A DNA stretch of 64,000 nucleotides from UBA6522 sp965204155 (GTDB lineage: Bacteria; Pseudomonadota; Gammaproteobacteria; Steroidobacterales; Rariloculaceae). Where the stretch lies: positions 1,488,001 through 1,552,000 of the forward strand of contig OZ241971.1 of the NCBI GenBank assembly GCA_965204155.1, given 5' to 3'. The notes beneath the pieces are model-generated. The model saw nothing but the letters and a program-made list of their open reading frames with translations, was not told the origin of the DNA and made no database searches. The stretch's first letter is position 1. Each line of letters starts with the position of its first letter. Of this stretch, positions 1 through 10,706 are shown piece by piece. The position numbers and the translations under genes were made by a program.

Positions 1-32
1 ATCCCAACCGTAACAATGCAGACGAAAAAATC

Positions 33-1535
33 ATGAATGGCAGAACAGCCGCACTAGTCGGAGGCGTAGTGCTCATGCTGGGGACCATGGCGGCAATGTG
101 CCGGCTTGGCGCTCAGGATACCGACGCGGAAAACATCATTCTCGGTCGGCCGGCCGCCGATTCCATCACGGTACACGCACTGGCCGAAGCGGGCACCGAG
201 GTTTTTGTGGAGTACGGCGAACAGTCGCAGGACTATGCTTTCAGGACGGGCTCGATGGAAGCCTCCCCGGACCATACTGCCGAGATAACCATCGAAGCCC
301 TGCAACCGGATACACGGTATTTCTACCGCGTGAACTACCGCGGTATGGACGATTCGGAGTTTCGGGCAGGAGACGAGTACTCGTTCCACACCCAGCGGCC
401 ACCCGGCAGCACGTTCACCTTCGGCGTCCAGGGCGATTCCCACCCGGAGCGCACCGAATCGATGTACCACCCGGACCTGTATGCGCGCACCATGGAACGG
501 GTCGCAGGCGACCGGCCGGACCTGTATTTCATGCTGGGCGACGACTTCAATGTGTCGCGCTTGCTCGCCGACTACTACCAGGGTGACAGGGAAATTTTCA
601 CGCGACGCGCGGTCGATGAGGTCTACCTGGATCAGCGCAGGTTCCTCGGCATCATGGCGCATTCGACAGCGCTGTTCCCGGTCATCGGCAATCACGAGGA
701 GGCGCGGCGGAACCTGTTGGGAACCGCCCTCCACGACGTAGCCATGCAGGCCGGGAACGCGCGGGTCCGATGGCTGCCGGTGCCGGCCCCCGACGACTTT
801 TACACCGGGAATCCGGAGCCCATCGAGGGTATCGGCCTGCTGCGCGACTACTTCGCCTTTACCTGGGGCGATGCACTGTTCGTCGTCCTCTCCCCCTACT
901 GGCATTCGCCGGTCGCCATCAACCCCGTCGGCCGGGGCGGCATGGCCATGGGCACGCTGGCGTCGCCCCCCTGGAGCGAGATCGAGGAGGCATGGCTCGA
1001 GTTGGCTCTGCCCGCCGACGACCGCTGGCAGGCAACCATGGGCGATCGACAGTACCACTGGTTCCGGCAGACGCTCGAAGAAAGCGATGCGAAGTACAAG
1101 TTCGTCTTCGCTCATCATGTCCTGGGCACCGGACGTGGCGGTATCGAACGGGCGCCCATGTACGAATGGGGCGGGCACGGCGAGGACGGCACCTGGGACT
1201 TCGACGAGATGCGTCCCGGGTGGGAGCTGCCCGTGCACCAGCTCATGGTCAGGCACGGCGTGACGATCTTCTTCCAGGGCCACGATCACCTGTTCGCCCA
1301 CCAGGAGCTTGGCGGCGTCGTCTACCAGACCGCCCCGAATCCGGCGGACAACCGATACCTCGGCCGAAACAAGGACTCCTACCTGTCCGGGACGGTCCTC
1401 GACAACTCCGGCTACCTGAATGTCACCGTCTCCCCCGATGGCGTGAACGTGGACTACATCCGCTCGTGGCTACCCGAAGACGAGGTGGACGGGCGGGTGC
1501 AGGGGGAGGTGGCGTATTCGTACACCGTGAAGTAG
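33..1535 (+). CDS. secreted metallophosphoesterase (purple acid phosphatase-like)
   Basis: A 500-aa exported protein. The N-terminus (MNGRTAALVGG..., about residues 1-27) is a hydrophobic signal peptide. Residues about 38-120 resemble the fibronectin-like N-terminal domain of purple acid phosphatases (ending in a YFYRVNY strand). A calcineurin-like metallophosphatase fold follows, with GDSHPE, LGDDFN, GNHEE, FAHH and GHDH blocks in the order expected for the two-metal ligands. The likely role is hydrolysis of phosphate esters in the periplasm or outside the cell; the substrate cannot be told. It stands alone, convergent with the next gene across a hairpin. The start is the first ATG of the frame, 33 bases into the window, so any upstream partner lies outside. 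Confidence 0.85.
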   Translation: MNGRTAALVGGVVLMLGTMAAMCRLGAQDTDAENIILGRPAADSITVHALAEAGTEVFVEYGEQSQDYAFRTGSMEASPDHTAEITIEALQPDTRYFYRVNYRGMDDSEFRAGDEYSFHTQRPPGSTFTFGVQGDSHPERTESMYHPDLYARTMERVAGDRPDLYFMLGDDFNVSRLLADYYQGDREIFTRRAVDEVYLDQRRFLGIMAHSTALFPVIGNHEEARRNLLGTALHDVAMQAGNARVRWLPVPAPDDFYTGNPEPIEGIGLLRDYFAFTWGDALFVVLSPYWHSPVAINPVGRGGMAMGTLASPPWSEIEEAWLELALPADDRWQATMGDRQYHWFRQTLEESDAKYKFVFAHHVLGTGRGGIERAPMYEWGGHGEDGTWDFDEMRPGWELPVHQLMVRHGVTIFFQGHDHLFAHQELGGVVYQTAPNPADNRYLGRNKDSYLSGTVLDNSGYLNVTVSPDGVNVDYIRSWLPEDEVDGRVQGEVAYSYTVK

Positions 1536-1566
1536 GCGATTCGACGGACGCTTGTCAGATAGACAA

Positions 1567-1588
1567 GGCCCCACTCAAGAGTGGGGCC
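1567..1588. terminator. bidirectional terminator-like hairpin
   Basis: A perfect 10-bp inverted repeat, GGCCCCACTC / GAGTGGGGCC, with a 2-base loop lies between two convergent genes that end at 1535 and 1678. There is no long T run, so it is a strong hairpin rather than a textbook intrinsic terminator. Confidence 0.6.
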
Positions 1589-1677
1589 CTTACAAGCACC
1601 CTCAACAGCTTGTCATCGCCCTTTGAGGGGACTGCGGCATCATCCCGCAGATTCAACCCGCAATCGCGGTACCGCTG

Positions 1678-2532
1678 TCAATATACCTTATCCAGCAACG
1701 CCCGCGCCCGCTTGACCACTGGGACGTCGATGACCTTGCCGTCCAGCGACGTGGAGCCGCGGCCGATCCGTTCGGCTTCCTCGAAGGCTGTTACCACGCG
1801 CCGGGCGTACTCGATCTCTGCGTCGGAAGGTGAGAAGGACTGGTTGATGGCTTCAATCTGGGCAGGGTGAATCGCGAACTTGCCCTTGAAGCCGAACTGC
1901 CTGGATTTCGCGCAGTTGTGCCGCAGGCCCTCCTCGTCCCTGAACCGGAAATAGGGTGTGTCAAGCGCCTGGACTTCTGCCGCGCGGGCGGCGATGCACA
2001 GGAGGTTGCGCGCCACGGCGACTTCGGACTCGTCCTCGAGCCGCTCGATGCCCATGTCGTGGGTGAAGTCCTCGCCGCCGAAGGCGACGCCCTCGATCCG
2101 CGGGCTGGCGCTGCAGATTTCGTAGCAATGAACCATGGCCCTGGCGGATTCCAGCCAGAGAAAACACTTGACGCGGCCCGGTTCAAGGCCTGCCCTGGCT
2201 TCGAGTCCATCCAAAAGCGCGGAAACCCGGTGCATGTCATCGGGAACGTGGACCTTTCCAATGGAAATTCCGTAGATATGCGGGCCGACCACGGCGGCAA
2301 GGTCGTCCTCCGTCCAGCCCGTGTCCAGCGCATTGACCCGGGGGATCACCGGGATGCCCGTGGCTGCCAGTTCGGGCAACAGGTCGGCGATCGTGTTTCG
2401 TGCATTGGCCTTCTCGGCGTCGGGGACGGAGTCCTCCATGTCCGGTACCAGGGCATCGGGCCGGAAGTTCAACGCCTTGCGAAGCATCGACTCCTTGTTT
2501 CCCGGAATAAACAGCAGGCTTCTGAAGTGCAT
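1678..2532 (-). CDS. CoA-ester lyase of the HpcH/HpaI (CitE-like) aldolase family
   Basis: A 284-aa TIM-barrel enzyme of the CitE/malyl-CoA lyase type, which cleaves or forms C-C bonds in acyl-CoA thioesters such as malyl-CoA or citramalyl-CoA. Visible motifs: LFIPGN at the N-terminus, MEDSVP with the acidic metal-site residues, an Arg in PRVN, the LESA metal-ligand motif, GGEDFTHDMG, and KFAIHPAQ near the C-terminus. The length is normal for the family. The ATG start is preceded by GAGGA at good spacing. The exact substrate is not readable from the sequence. The gene is divergent from the peptidase gene at 2703. Confidence 0.85.
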   Translation of the reverse strand: MHFRSLLFIPGNKESMLRKALNFRPDALVPDMEDSVPDAEKANARNTIADLLPELAATGIPVIPRVNALDTGWTEDDLAAVVGPHIYGISIGKVHVPDDMHRVSALLDGLEARAGLEPGRVKCFLWLESARAMVHCYEICSASPRIEGVAFGGEDFTHDMGIERLEDESEVAVARNLLCIAARAAEVQALDTPYFRFRDEEGLRHNCAKSRQFGFKGKFAIHPAQIEAINQSFSPSDAEIEYARRVVTAFEEAERIGRGSTSLDGKVIDVPVVKRARALLDKVY

Positions 2533-2702
2533 GGAGGTCCTCTAGTGTGCCATCACGGGACACAAAATTATCGGTTGGTTGAGGCGTTAGGAACAGGGAC
2601 TTTGTCATTATGCGCATTCAACCAGTTCATTGGCCACCGCAAGGCGCCCGCCGCGGTCCGTGCAGGTAGAATTGAGCCCGATTCGCTCAGCGGGGCAACA
2701 AA

Positions 2703-4760
2703 ATGAACAGTAGACTCTCCATTTTCCTGACTCTGATCCTCCTTGGGCACGCAGGCACCGCGGCCGGTCAGGGCGAACCACTGACGCTCGAGGACATCGT
2801 TACGCTCAAACGGGTCGCTTCGGCCGTGCTTTCGCCGGACGGCGATCGCATCGCCTATGTCCTGAATGTGCCCCGGATTCCCTACGTAGACGAGAACGGC
2901 AGCGCCTACCGCGAGTTGCACATCGCGGATCTGGAGGGCAATTCGCGGGGCTTCATCACGGGCGAGGTCAATATCGGGCAGATCGCCTGGTCCGTGGACG
3001 GCGACAGGGTTTACTACCTGGCGGAGCGCAACGACGACGATGAGTTCCGCGCGCTCTACGGCATCCCCGTCGCCGGCGGCGAGTCGCAGCGCCTCTACTC
3101 CCATGAAGCGAATATTCAGAGCTTCTCGCCGTCGCCTGACGGCCGGCACATCGCCTTTCTCGCGACGGAGGGTTATCCGTCGGAGCGCGAGGAGCTGTCG
3201 AACCTGGGCTTCAGAGCCGTGGTGTACGGTGAGTCCTCCCGGTACACGCGGGTCTGGATCGTCGATCTGGACGCGGAGGAGCCCGAAGCGGTAGCCGCCG
3301 AATTGCCGGGATCGGCCAGCAGCTTTCGGTGGGCGCCCGATGGCGAGCGCTACCTGGTGGCGCTGGCGCCCACGCCGAGCGTGGACGACAGCCTCATAGG
3401 CCGACACTTCCACATCGTCGACGCACAATCGGGCGAAGTGCTGAATCGGTTCGAGACCGAGGGCAAACTCGGGGACGCGGCCTGGTCGCCGGACGGAAAC
3501 CGGTTTGCGTACGTTGGCGCCGTGGACATGAGCGACCCGGCGGCGGGCCAGATATTCGTGGCGGCAGCCGATGGCGAAGGCGTCAGTGCGTTGACACCCA
3601 GCTATCCCGGTCACGTGGATGAACTTGCATGGCGCGACGCCGAGACGATCTGGTACCTGGGCTCGCGCGGACTCTGGAACGAGATCGGCGTATTGTCGGC
3701 TGACGGGACTTCGGTACTGAACACGCAACCCGAAGGGGACCCGATTGCGCGCTCGTTCGACGCGGTACCGGGCTCGGAGACGCTCGCGATGATCGCCGAC
3801 ACCCCCGAGCATCCGGGCGAAGTCTACGTCTGGAACGAAACGGACGGTTACCGGCGCCTGACCCACTCCAATCCCGGCCTGCAAGACCGGCCGCTGGCGA
3901 CGCAGGAAGCCGTCACGTACACCGCCCGGGACGGACTGGCGATCGAGGGCGTGCTGGTGCGCCCGCTGGAGAGCGAGCCCGGCGAACGCCACCCGCTGAT
4001 CCTGGTGATTCACGGCGGTCCCGAGGCTCACTACAGCCACGGCTGGATGTCAGGGTACTCCGCGCCGGCACAGACGCTCGCGGCCAGAGGCTACGCCCTC
4101 TTCTATCCCAACTACCGCGCGAGCACCGGCCGCGGCGTCGAGTTCTCGAAGCTCGACCATTACGATCCGGCGGGCAAGGAGTTCGACGATATCGTCGACG
4201 CCAAGGCGCACCTCGTCGACATCGGCCTCGTGGACCCGAACCGCGTCGGCATCACCGGCGGTTCGTACGGCGGCTACGCCACGATGTGGGGGTCGACGGC
4301 GCTGACCGAACACTTCGCCGCCGGCGTTGCGTTTGTCGGAATCTCCAACCTGGTCTCCAAGTTCGTCTCCGGCGACATCCCCCGGGAACTCTACGAAGTG
4401 CACACGCGATTCTGGCCCTGGGACGACTGGCAGCTCACATTGGAGCGCAGCCCGATCTTCCACGCCGGCAATTCACGCACACCGCTCCTGATCCTCGGCG
4501 GCGACAGCGACACACGAGTCAACCCGAGCCAGTCGCTGCAGCTCTACCAGACACTCAAGCTGCGCGGCGACACCCCCGTACGCCTGGTCATCTATCCCGG
4601 CGAGGGACACGGCAACAGCCGCACCGCCGCACAACTCGACTACGCAATGCGAATGACACGCTGGATGGATCACTACTTGATGGGCCCGGGCGGAGAAGCA
4701 CCGCCGTACGAGCTGGATCATGCGGGGCGGCTGGCTGAGGTGAAGGAGGGTGCGGAGTAG
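2703..4760 (+). CDS. S9 family prolyl oligopeptidase-type serine peptidase
   Basis: A 685-aa exported peptidase. A signal peptide (about 1-22, ending TAAGQ) is followed by a WD40-like beta-propeller region (about 30-390) and an alpha/beta-hydrolase catalytic domain (about 400-670). The catalytic triad is visible: Ser521 in GGSYGG, Asp603 in GDSDTRV and His636 in GEGHGN. Family members trim short peptides, often acylaminoacyl or dipeptidyl substrates, in the periplasm. It is monocistronic, with its start opposite the CoA-lyase gene. Confidence 0.9.
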   Translation: MNSRLSIFLTLILLGHAGTAAGQGEPLTLEDIVTLKRVASAVLSPDGDRIAYVLNVPRIPYVDENGSAYRELHIADLEGNSRGFITGEVNIGQIAWSVDGDRVYYLAERNDDDEFRALYGIPVAGGESQRLYSHEANIQSFSPSPDGRHIAFLATEGYPSEREELSNLGFRAVVYGESSRYTRVWIVDLDAEEPEAVAAELPGSASSFRWAPDGERYLVALAPTPSVDDSLIGRHFHIVDAQSGEVLNRFETEGKLGDAAWSPDGNRFAYVGAVDMSDPAAGQIFVAAADGEGVSALTPSYPGHVDELAWRDAETIWYLGSRGLWNEIGVLSADGTSVLNTQPEGDPIARSFDAVPGSETLAMIADTPEHPGEVYVWNETDGYRRLTHSNPGLQDRPLATQEAVTYTARDGLAIEGVLVRPLESEPGERHPLILVIHGGPEAHYSHGWMSGYSAPAQTLAARGYALFYPNYRASTGRGVEFSKLDHYDPAGKEFDDIVDAKAHLVDIGLVDPNRVGITGGSYGGYATMWGSTALTEHFAAGVAFVGISNLVSKFVSGDIPRELYEVHTRFWPWDDWQLTLERSPIFHAGNSRTPLLILGGDSDTRVNPSQSLQLYQTLKLRGDTPVRLVIYPGEGHGNSRTAAQLDYAMRMTRWMDHYLMGPGGEAPPYELDHAGRLAEVKEGAE

Positions 4761-4841
4761 ATCGGTGGGCCATCCGGGTCCGTTCCACCCATGGCGACGG
4801 TGATAGGCTAATCGCTCCGAACTCCCAGGAAGGGAAATGCG

Positions 4842-5225
4842 GTGATCTATAAGGGCAAATGCCATTGTGGTGCCGTTGCCTTCGAGGTTGAAGCACCGGA
4901 GCGTATTGAGTGCGCGGAGTGCAATTGCTCCATTTGCGCCATGTCGGGAAACCTGCATCTGATCGTTCCGCAGTCGCGATTCAGGCTGGTTCGGGGTGAG
5001 TCGGAACTCACCGCCTATACGTTCAATACTGGCGTCGCCAGGCATCTGTTCTGCAAGATTTGCGGGATAAAGGCTTTCTATACTCCGCGATCCAATCCGG
5101 ATGGCTATTCCGTAAACGTCGGTTGTCTGGAACCGCCTCCTCGCGAAATCGTCATCGAAAAGTTCGATGGACAAAATTGGGAACAGCACGCGCACACGCT
5201 GGCGCACTTGAGCCGGGACGCATGA
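4842..5225 (+). CDS. GFA family protein (CENP-V/GFA zinc domain)
   Basis: A 127-aa protein covering the whole GFA fold: CHCGAV near the N-terminus, CNCSIC about 30 residues later and FCKICG at about residue 70, which are the paired Cys clusters that bind zinc. The family is named after a glutathione-dependent formaldehyde-activating enzyme, but most members have no proven activity. It starts at GTG with an AGGAAGGG ribosome site just upstream. Its stop overlaps the next small reading frame by an ATGA. Confidence 0.85.
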   Translation: MIYKGKCHCGAVAFEVEAPERIECAECNCSICAMSGNLHLIVPQSRFRLVRGESELTAYTFNTGVARHLFCKICGIKAFYTPRSNPDGYSVNVGCLEPPPREIVIEKFDGQNWEQHAHTLAHLSRDA

Positions 5226-5407
5226 TCATTTGCCACTGCAACTCTCTCGCACGCGCGGTGCCCCGAAGGAGCGATGAGGCAGCGCGGGTTCGCGCAGCCG
5301 TCGATGGACTTCTGGCCGTGCGCCGAGGCTGCCGTCTGGGTAGTACGGATTGGAAGGCTCTGCGCGACGTCGGGCGACGGTGGGTGTCGAACAAGGACAT
5401 GCGATAA
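5222..5407 (+). CDS. possible degenerate Bfd-like [2Fe-2S] small protein
   Basis: A 61-aa frame that starts in an ATGA overlap with the GFA gene. The first residues, MIICHCNSL, look like the N-terminus of bacterioferritin-associated ferredoxin-type proteins (C-x-C with two hydrophobics before it). The second Cys pair expected about 30 residues later is missing; only one Cys is seen, in RRGCRLG. It may be a decayed or frameshifted Bfd domain, or chance. Translational coupling is the main reason to list it. Confidence 0.3.
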   Translation: MIICHCNSLARAVPRRSDEAARVRAAVDGLLAVRRGCRLGSTDWKALRDVGRRWVSNKDMR

Positions 5408-5439
5408 TCGGATTGCGAGGCAAACCGGGAGATAAATCA

Positions 5440-5697
5440 GTGCAGCGACGGGAAGTTTTGAGGGGATTGATTCTGGGTACTCCGGCTGCGGCGGTGGCAG
5501 TGGCCGGGGTGGCGGCGGCCAGGTCGAGCGACTATGTGCGGGAGAAATCGGAGCAGTCGCTGGAAACCTGCAAGCGTCAACTGGACGAGCTTCGGGACCG
5601 GATGGACCGCTCGGAGGCATCCACCAGGAAGGCCCTCAAGGTAGTGTTCGCGCTTACCGCCCTTTCGCTGGGCGTCGATGCCAGCGCTCTGCTCTAG
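5440..5697 (+). CDS. small Tat-signal-like membrane or exported protein, unknown function
   Basis: An 85-aa protein from a GTG start with a GGGAG site about 7 bases upstream. The N-terminus QRREVLRGLILG followed by an Ala/Val-rich stretch (to about residue 27) looks like a twin-arginine or simple signal anchor. A charged helical middle (about 30-60, EKSEQSLETCKRQLDELRDR) could be a coiled coil, and the end is hydrophobic. No family is recognised. Confidence 0.5.
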   Translation: MQRREVLRGLILGTPAAAVAVAGVAAARSSDYVREKSEQSLETCKRQLDELRDRMDRSEASTRKALKVVFALTALSLGVDASALL

Positions 5698-5892
5698 GGC
5701 AGGATCAACCCGATAGATTCGAATCAGCGCGTTCACAAGCGCTCAGATACGCGGCGGCCCGCCGACGGTTTGGGCAACCGTCAAGAGGCGACAACAAGGC
5801 AGATGGGCGTTTGTGCATGCGCCTTTCGAGCTACCGCAACTGTTTGGAGCGGTGCCTGAACCAATTGGCGGTGCCGGCAGTCCAATGTCCCG

Positions 5893-7161
<1,269 letters not shown>

Positions 7162-7192
7162 CTAGAATGCAATACTGATTCCTCACCCGAGG

Positions 7193-9325
7193 CTACAGCA
7201 GCCCCGCTCCCCTGGCCCACTGGTACTTCGCGCCGAGGATGGCGACCGGTAGCTCGGTCGTATACGGACAGGACACGATTCCCCGCTCGTAGAGGTACTC
7301 GGAGGCTTCCTCCACTTCCACGTCGCCGACCAGTGACGCGACGATGGGTTTGTCAATCCCCTCGTCCCGGGCTTCCTGCACCACCCGTGCGCACAGTTCC
7401 GCGAACACCATGGGTGGAGTGATGATGGTGTGCCAGTAGCCGAGGATCAGGGAATGAACGCGGTCGTCCTTGAGGCCCAGACGGATGGTGTTCTCGTAGG
7501 TGATAGGCGGCTCGCCGCCGGTGATGTCCACCGGGTTGCCGGAGGCGCCGAAGGGCGGAATGTACTGTTTGAACGCCTCGTCCAGGTCCGGCGGGAACTT
7601 CATCAGCGACAGCCCGTGGTCGACCACTGCATCGGCCAGGAGCACGCCCGAGCCACCGGCACCGGTGATGATGACGATGTTTTCGCCCTTCGGCGCCGGC
7701 AATACCGGCAAACCGCGGGAGAACTGCAGCATGTCGTTGAGGCTGTAGGCGCGGATCACGCCGCTGGCGCGCAGGATATCGTCGTAGACCTTGTCGTTGC
7801 CGGCCAGCGCGCCGGTGTGCGAAGCGGCGGCGCGGGCGCCGAGCTGGGTGCGGCCAGCCTTGAGCATGACCACCGGCTTTTTCTTCGAGACCCGCTTGGC
7901 GACCTCGGCGAAGCTGCGTCCGTCCTTGAGGTCCTCGGCGTGCATGGCAACGACGTCCGTATTATCGTCCTGCTCGAAGTAGGTGAGCAGGTCGTCCTCG
8001 TCGAGATCGGACTTGTTTCCGAGACCGACGATGGCCGACACCCCCATCTTCGTCGAGCGGCTGTAGCCGATGATGGACATGCCCACGCCGCCGCTCTGGG
8101 ACGACAGCGCGGTCTTGCCCTTGACGTCGTAGGGCGTGCAGAACGTCGCGCAGAGATTGGACGGGGTGTAGTAGAAGCCGTAGATGTTGGGCCCCATGAT
8201 GCGCACGCCGTGCTTGCGCGCCACCGCCAGCAGTTCGTCCTGCGCCTCGGTCTCGCCCACCTCGGCGAAGCCGGACGGAATCATGATGGCGCCGGGGATG
8301 CCCTTCTGGCCGACCTCCTCCATGGCGCCGGCGCAGAACCTCGCCGGTACGGCGAAGACAGCCACGTCAATCTCGCCGGGAACGTCCTTGACGCTCTTGA
8401 AGGCCTTCTTGCCCAGAATCACGTCGGCCTTGGGATTGATCGGGTAAAGCTCTCCCTCGTAACCGCCGTTGATGATGTTCTTCATCACCGAGTTGCCGAT
8501 CTTGCCCTCGCCTTCGGAGGCGCCGATGACGGCCACGGCCCGCGGGTTCATGATGCGATCCATGGCGGCGACGATTTCTTCCTGGCTGGGCCGGAAGATT
8601 TCCTTCGGTGGCGAGAAGTCGACGGCGATGAGCGCGTCCACGGCCGTGGCGCCGCGGGCGCCGGCGAGGACGGGGTTGAGATCGATTTCTCGGATCTCGG
8701 GGAAGTCGGCGATCAGCTCCGAGACGTTCACGATGATGTCCGTCAGCGCATCGCGGTCCACCGCGGCCGCACCCCGCACGCCTTCAAGCACTTCGGCCGC
8801 CTGGATGCCGTCCAACATGGATCGGGCATCTTCCGCAGTGGCAGGCGCCAACCGGAACGTGATGTCCTTGAGCACCTCCACCAGCACGCCGCCCAGTCCA
8901 AAAGCCACAAGTTCGCCGAATACAGGGTCCGTCACGCCGCCGACAATTACTTCCTGTGCCTCCCCCGTCACCATCTGCTGGACCTGCACGCCGTCAATCC
9001 GGGCATCTTCGTTGTACGTGCGGGCACCGGCGACGATGGCTTCGTAGGCTGCCGCAGCCGCGTCACCGTCGGCCACCCCGACAACCACACCCCCGGCTTC
9101 GGTCTTGTGGAGAATGTCCGGCGAAACGATCTTCATTACCACCGGGTAGCCGATCCCGTCGGCTACCGCTCGAGCCTCGTCCGCCGTCCGGGCGAGCCCC
9201 TCGCTGGGCAGGGGAATCCCGTAGGCGTCGCAGACAGCCTTGCATTGCGGCGCGGTCAAGGCAGCAAGCCCGTCGGCCCTGGCCTGGTTCAGAATACTGA
9301 GGACGGTCTCTCGCCGATCAGGCAT
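7193..9325 (-). CDS. NDP-forming acyl-CoA (acetyl-CoA) synthetase, fused beta-alpha type
   Basis: A 710-aa fusion of both subunits of an ADP-forming acyl-CoA synthetase. Residues about 1-230 are the ATP-grasp (beta) part (YPVVMKIVSPDILHKTEAGG). Residues about 250-700 are the CoA-binding and ligase (alpha) part, with AVIGASEGEGKIGN for CoA binding and the ASHTGALAG segment that carries the phospho-His loop in this family. The ATP-grasp-first order is less common than alpha-beta. It makes or uses acyl-CoA with ATP; the acid is not identifiable. It is downstream of the formyl-CoA transferase gene (128-bp gap), with an AAGGAG ribosome site of its own. Confidence 0.85.
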   Translation of the reverse strand: MPDRRETVLSILNQARADGLAALTAPQCKAVCDAYGIPLPSEGLARTADEARAVADGIGYPVVMKIVSPDILHKTEAGGVVVGVADGDAAAAAYEAIVAGARTYNEDARIDGVQVQQMVTGEAQEVIVGGVTDPVFGELVAFGLGGVLVEVLKDITFRLAPATAEDARSMLDGIQAAEVLEGVRGAAAVDRDALTDIIVNVSELIADFPEIREIDLNPVLAGARGATAVDALIAVDFSPPKEIFRPSQEEIVAAMDRIMNPRAVAVIGASEGEGKIGNSVMKNIINGGYEGELYPINPKADVILGKKAFKSVKDVPGEIDVAVFAVPARFCAGAMEEVGQKGIPGAIMIPSGFAEVGETEAQDELLAVARKHGVRIMGPNIYGFYYTPSNLCATFCTPYDVKGKTALSSQSGGVGMSIIGYSRSTKMGVSAIVGLGNKSDLDEDDLLTYFEQDDNTDVVAMHAEDLKDGRSFAEVAKRVSKKKPVVMLKAGRTQLGARAAASHTGALAGNDKVYDDILRASGVIRAYSLNDMLQFSRGLPVLPAPKGENIVIITGAGGSGVLLADAVVDHGLSLMKFPPDLDEAFKQYIPPFGASGNPVDITGGEPPITYENTIRLGLKDDRVHSLILGYWHTIITPPMVFAELCARVVQEARDEGIDKPIVASLVGDVEVEEASEYLYERGIVSCPYTTELPVAILGAKYQWARGAGLL

Positions 9326-9453
9326 GGTTTCTCCTTGTCGAATTATCTGCCGCTGGTGAATTGCGAATCGCCCTCACCGCACTGGCTTACCGGCGCGCGG
9401 CGGCGTGCCAACCGAACCAAAGCGCGAATGCGCCAGGGTCGCACATCTCGAAC

Positions 9454-10692
9454 TCACCTCGTGAACGCGCCCGCCGCCCTGAGTGCCTCGATCCCGTCGC
9501 CGTCGTATTCCAGCACCTCGCTGAGGACCTCGTCCGTGTGCTCGCCGAGCATCGGCGAACGCTTCACCTCCACCGGGGAGTCGGAGAGCTTCATGGGGCA
9601 GCCCAGGTTGTACCACTTGCCGCGTTGCGGGTGATCCAGCTCCACGTACATCTCGCGCAGCTTGACGTGATCGTCGTTGGCCAGGTCCTTCGTGCTCATG
9701 ATGGGGCCGCAGGGCACGTCGATCTCGTTGAGAATCTCCATGAGTTCGCGCTTGGTGTAGTTGCCGGCGAATTCCGTCAGCAGTTCCCACATCTCGCGCT
9801 GGTTCTGGCGGCGCACGTCGATGTTGACGAAGCGCGGGTCGTTCACCAGTTCCTCGCCGCCGATCCGGTTGGCCAGCGCGTTCCAGACATGCTCCTGGAC
9901 CACCACATACAGGTAGTCGTTGGGACCGCCCGGCTTGCACTGGATGGCGTTGCCGAGCTGGCCGCCGCCGGAGTCGTTGCCGGCGCGGGGGGTGAAGTCC
10001 TCGAAGTCCTGGCTCGAGTATTCCGCCAGCGGACCGTGGTCGAGGCGCTGATGGTCGCGCCACTTGACCCGCGCCAGGTTCATCACGCAGTCCATCATGG
10101 CGCATTCCACGTACTGGCCGCGGCCGGTGCGCTGGCGCTGGATGATCGCCGCCAGGATGCCGGCCATCAGGTGCACGCCCGTGCCCGAGTCGCCGATCTG
10201 CGCGCCGGTCACCACTGGCGCCCCGTCCGGAAAACCGGACGTGCTCATGGCGCCGCCCATGGCCTGGGCGACGTTCTCGTAGGCCTTGAACGCCGCGTAG
10301 GGACCCTCGGTGCCGAACCCCTTGATGGAGGCCATGATGATGCGCGGGTTGATCTTCTGAACCTGTTCCCAGCTGAACCCGAGCCGGTCGAGCACGCCGG
10401 GACCGAAGTTCTCCATGACCACATCACAGCACTCGATCAGTTTGGTAAAGATCTCCTTGCCGCGATCATTCTTCAGGTTCAGCGTGATCGAGCGCTTGTT
10501 GCAGTTGAGCATGGTGAAGTACAGGCTGTCGGCGCCGGGGATGTCCACCAACTGCTTGCGGGTGGCATCGCCCCAGGGCGACTCGACCTTGATCACGTCG
10601 GCGCCGAGAAAAGCCATGAGCTGGCTTGAGGTGGGGCCTGCCTGCACGTGGGTCATGTCGAGTATGCGGATGCCGGAGAGAGCCTTGTCCAT
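9454..10692 (-). CDS. frc: formyl-CoA transferase (class III CoA transferase)
   Basis: A 412-aa class III (CaiB/BaiF) CoA transferase that matches formyl-CoA:oxalate CoA-transferase closely in layout. From the ATG at 10692, Gln17 (in THVQAGP) and Asp168 (in AQIGDSGTG) sit where Oxalobacter formigenes Frc has Gln17 and catalytic Asp169; YFTMLNCNKRSI and the glycine-rich GGGQLGNAI loop are also kept. It would move CoA from formyl-CoA to a carboxylic acid. A longer frame opens at 10746, but it overlaps the upstream gene and the conserved sequence starts with MDKALSG. Only 14 bases separate it from the TPP enzyme upstream, so the two are surely co-transcribed. The acceptor acid may not be oxalate. 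Confidence 0.8.
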   Translation of the reverse strand: MDKALSGIRILDMTHVQAGPTSSQLMAFLGADVIKVESPWGDATRKQLVDIPGADSLYFTMLNCNKRSITLNLKNDRGKEIFTKLIECCDVVMENFGPGVLDRLGFSWEQVQKINPRIIMASIKGFGTEGPYAAFKAYENVAQAMGGAMSTSGFPDGAPVVTGAQIGDSGTGVHLMAGILAAIIQRQRTGRGQYVECAMMDCVMNLARVKWRDHQRLDHGPLAEYSSQDFEDFTPRAGNDSGGGQLGNAIQCKPGGPNDYLYVVVQEHVWNALANRIGGEELVNDPRFVNIDVRRQNQREMWELLTEFAGNYTKRELMEILNEIDVPCGPIMSTKDLANDDHVKLREMYVELDHPQRGKWYNLGCPMKLSDSPVEVKRSPMLGEHTDEVLSEVLEYDGDGIEALRAAGAFTR

Positions 10693-10706
10693 GGTGCGGT
10701 TCTCGA

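Noticed and set aside
7430..9634. 734-aa forward frame opposite the acyl-CoA synthetase gene
   Set aside because: It is antisense to a clear conserved enzyme, has Arg/His/Ala-rich low-complexity sequence and no domain; a GC-rich shadow.
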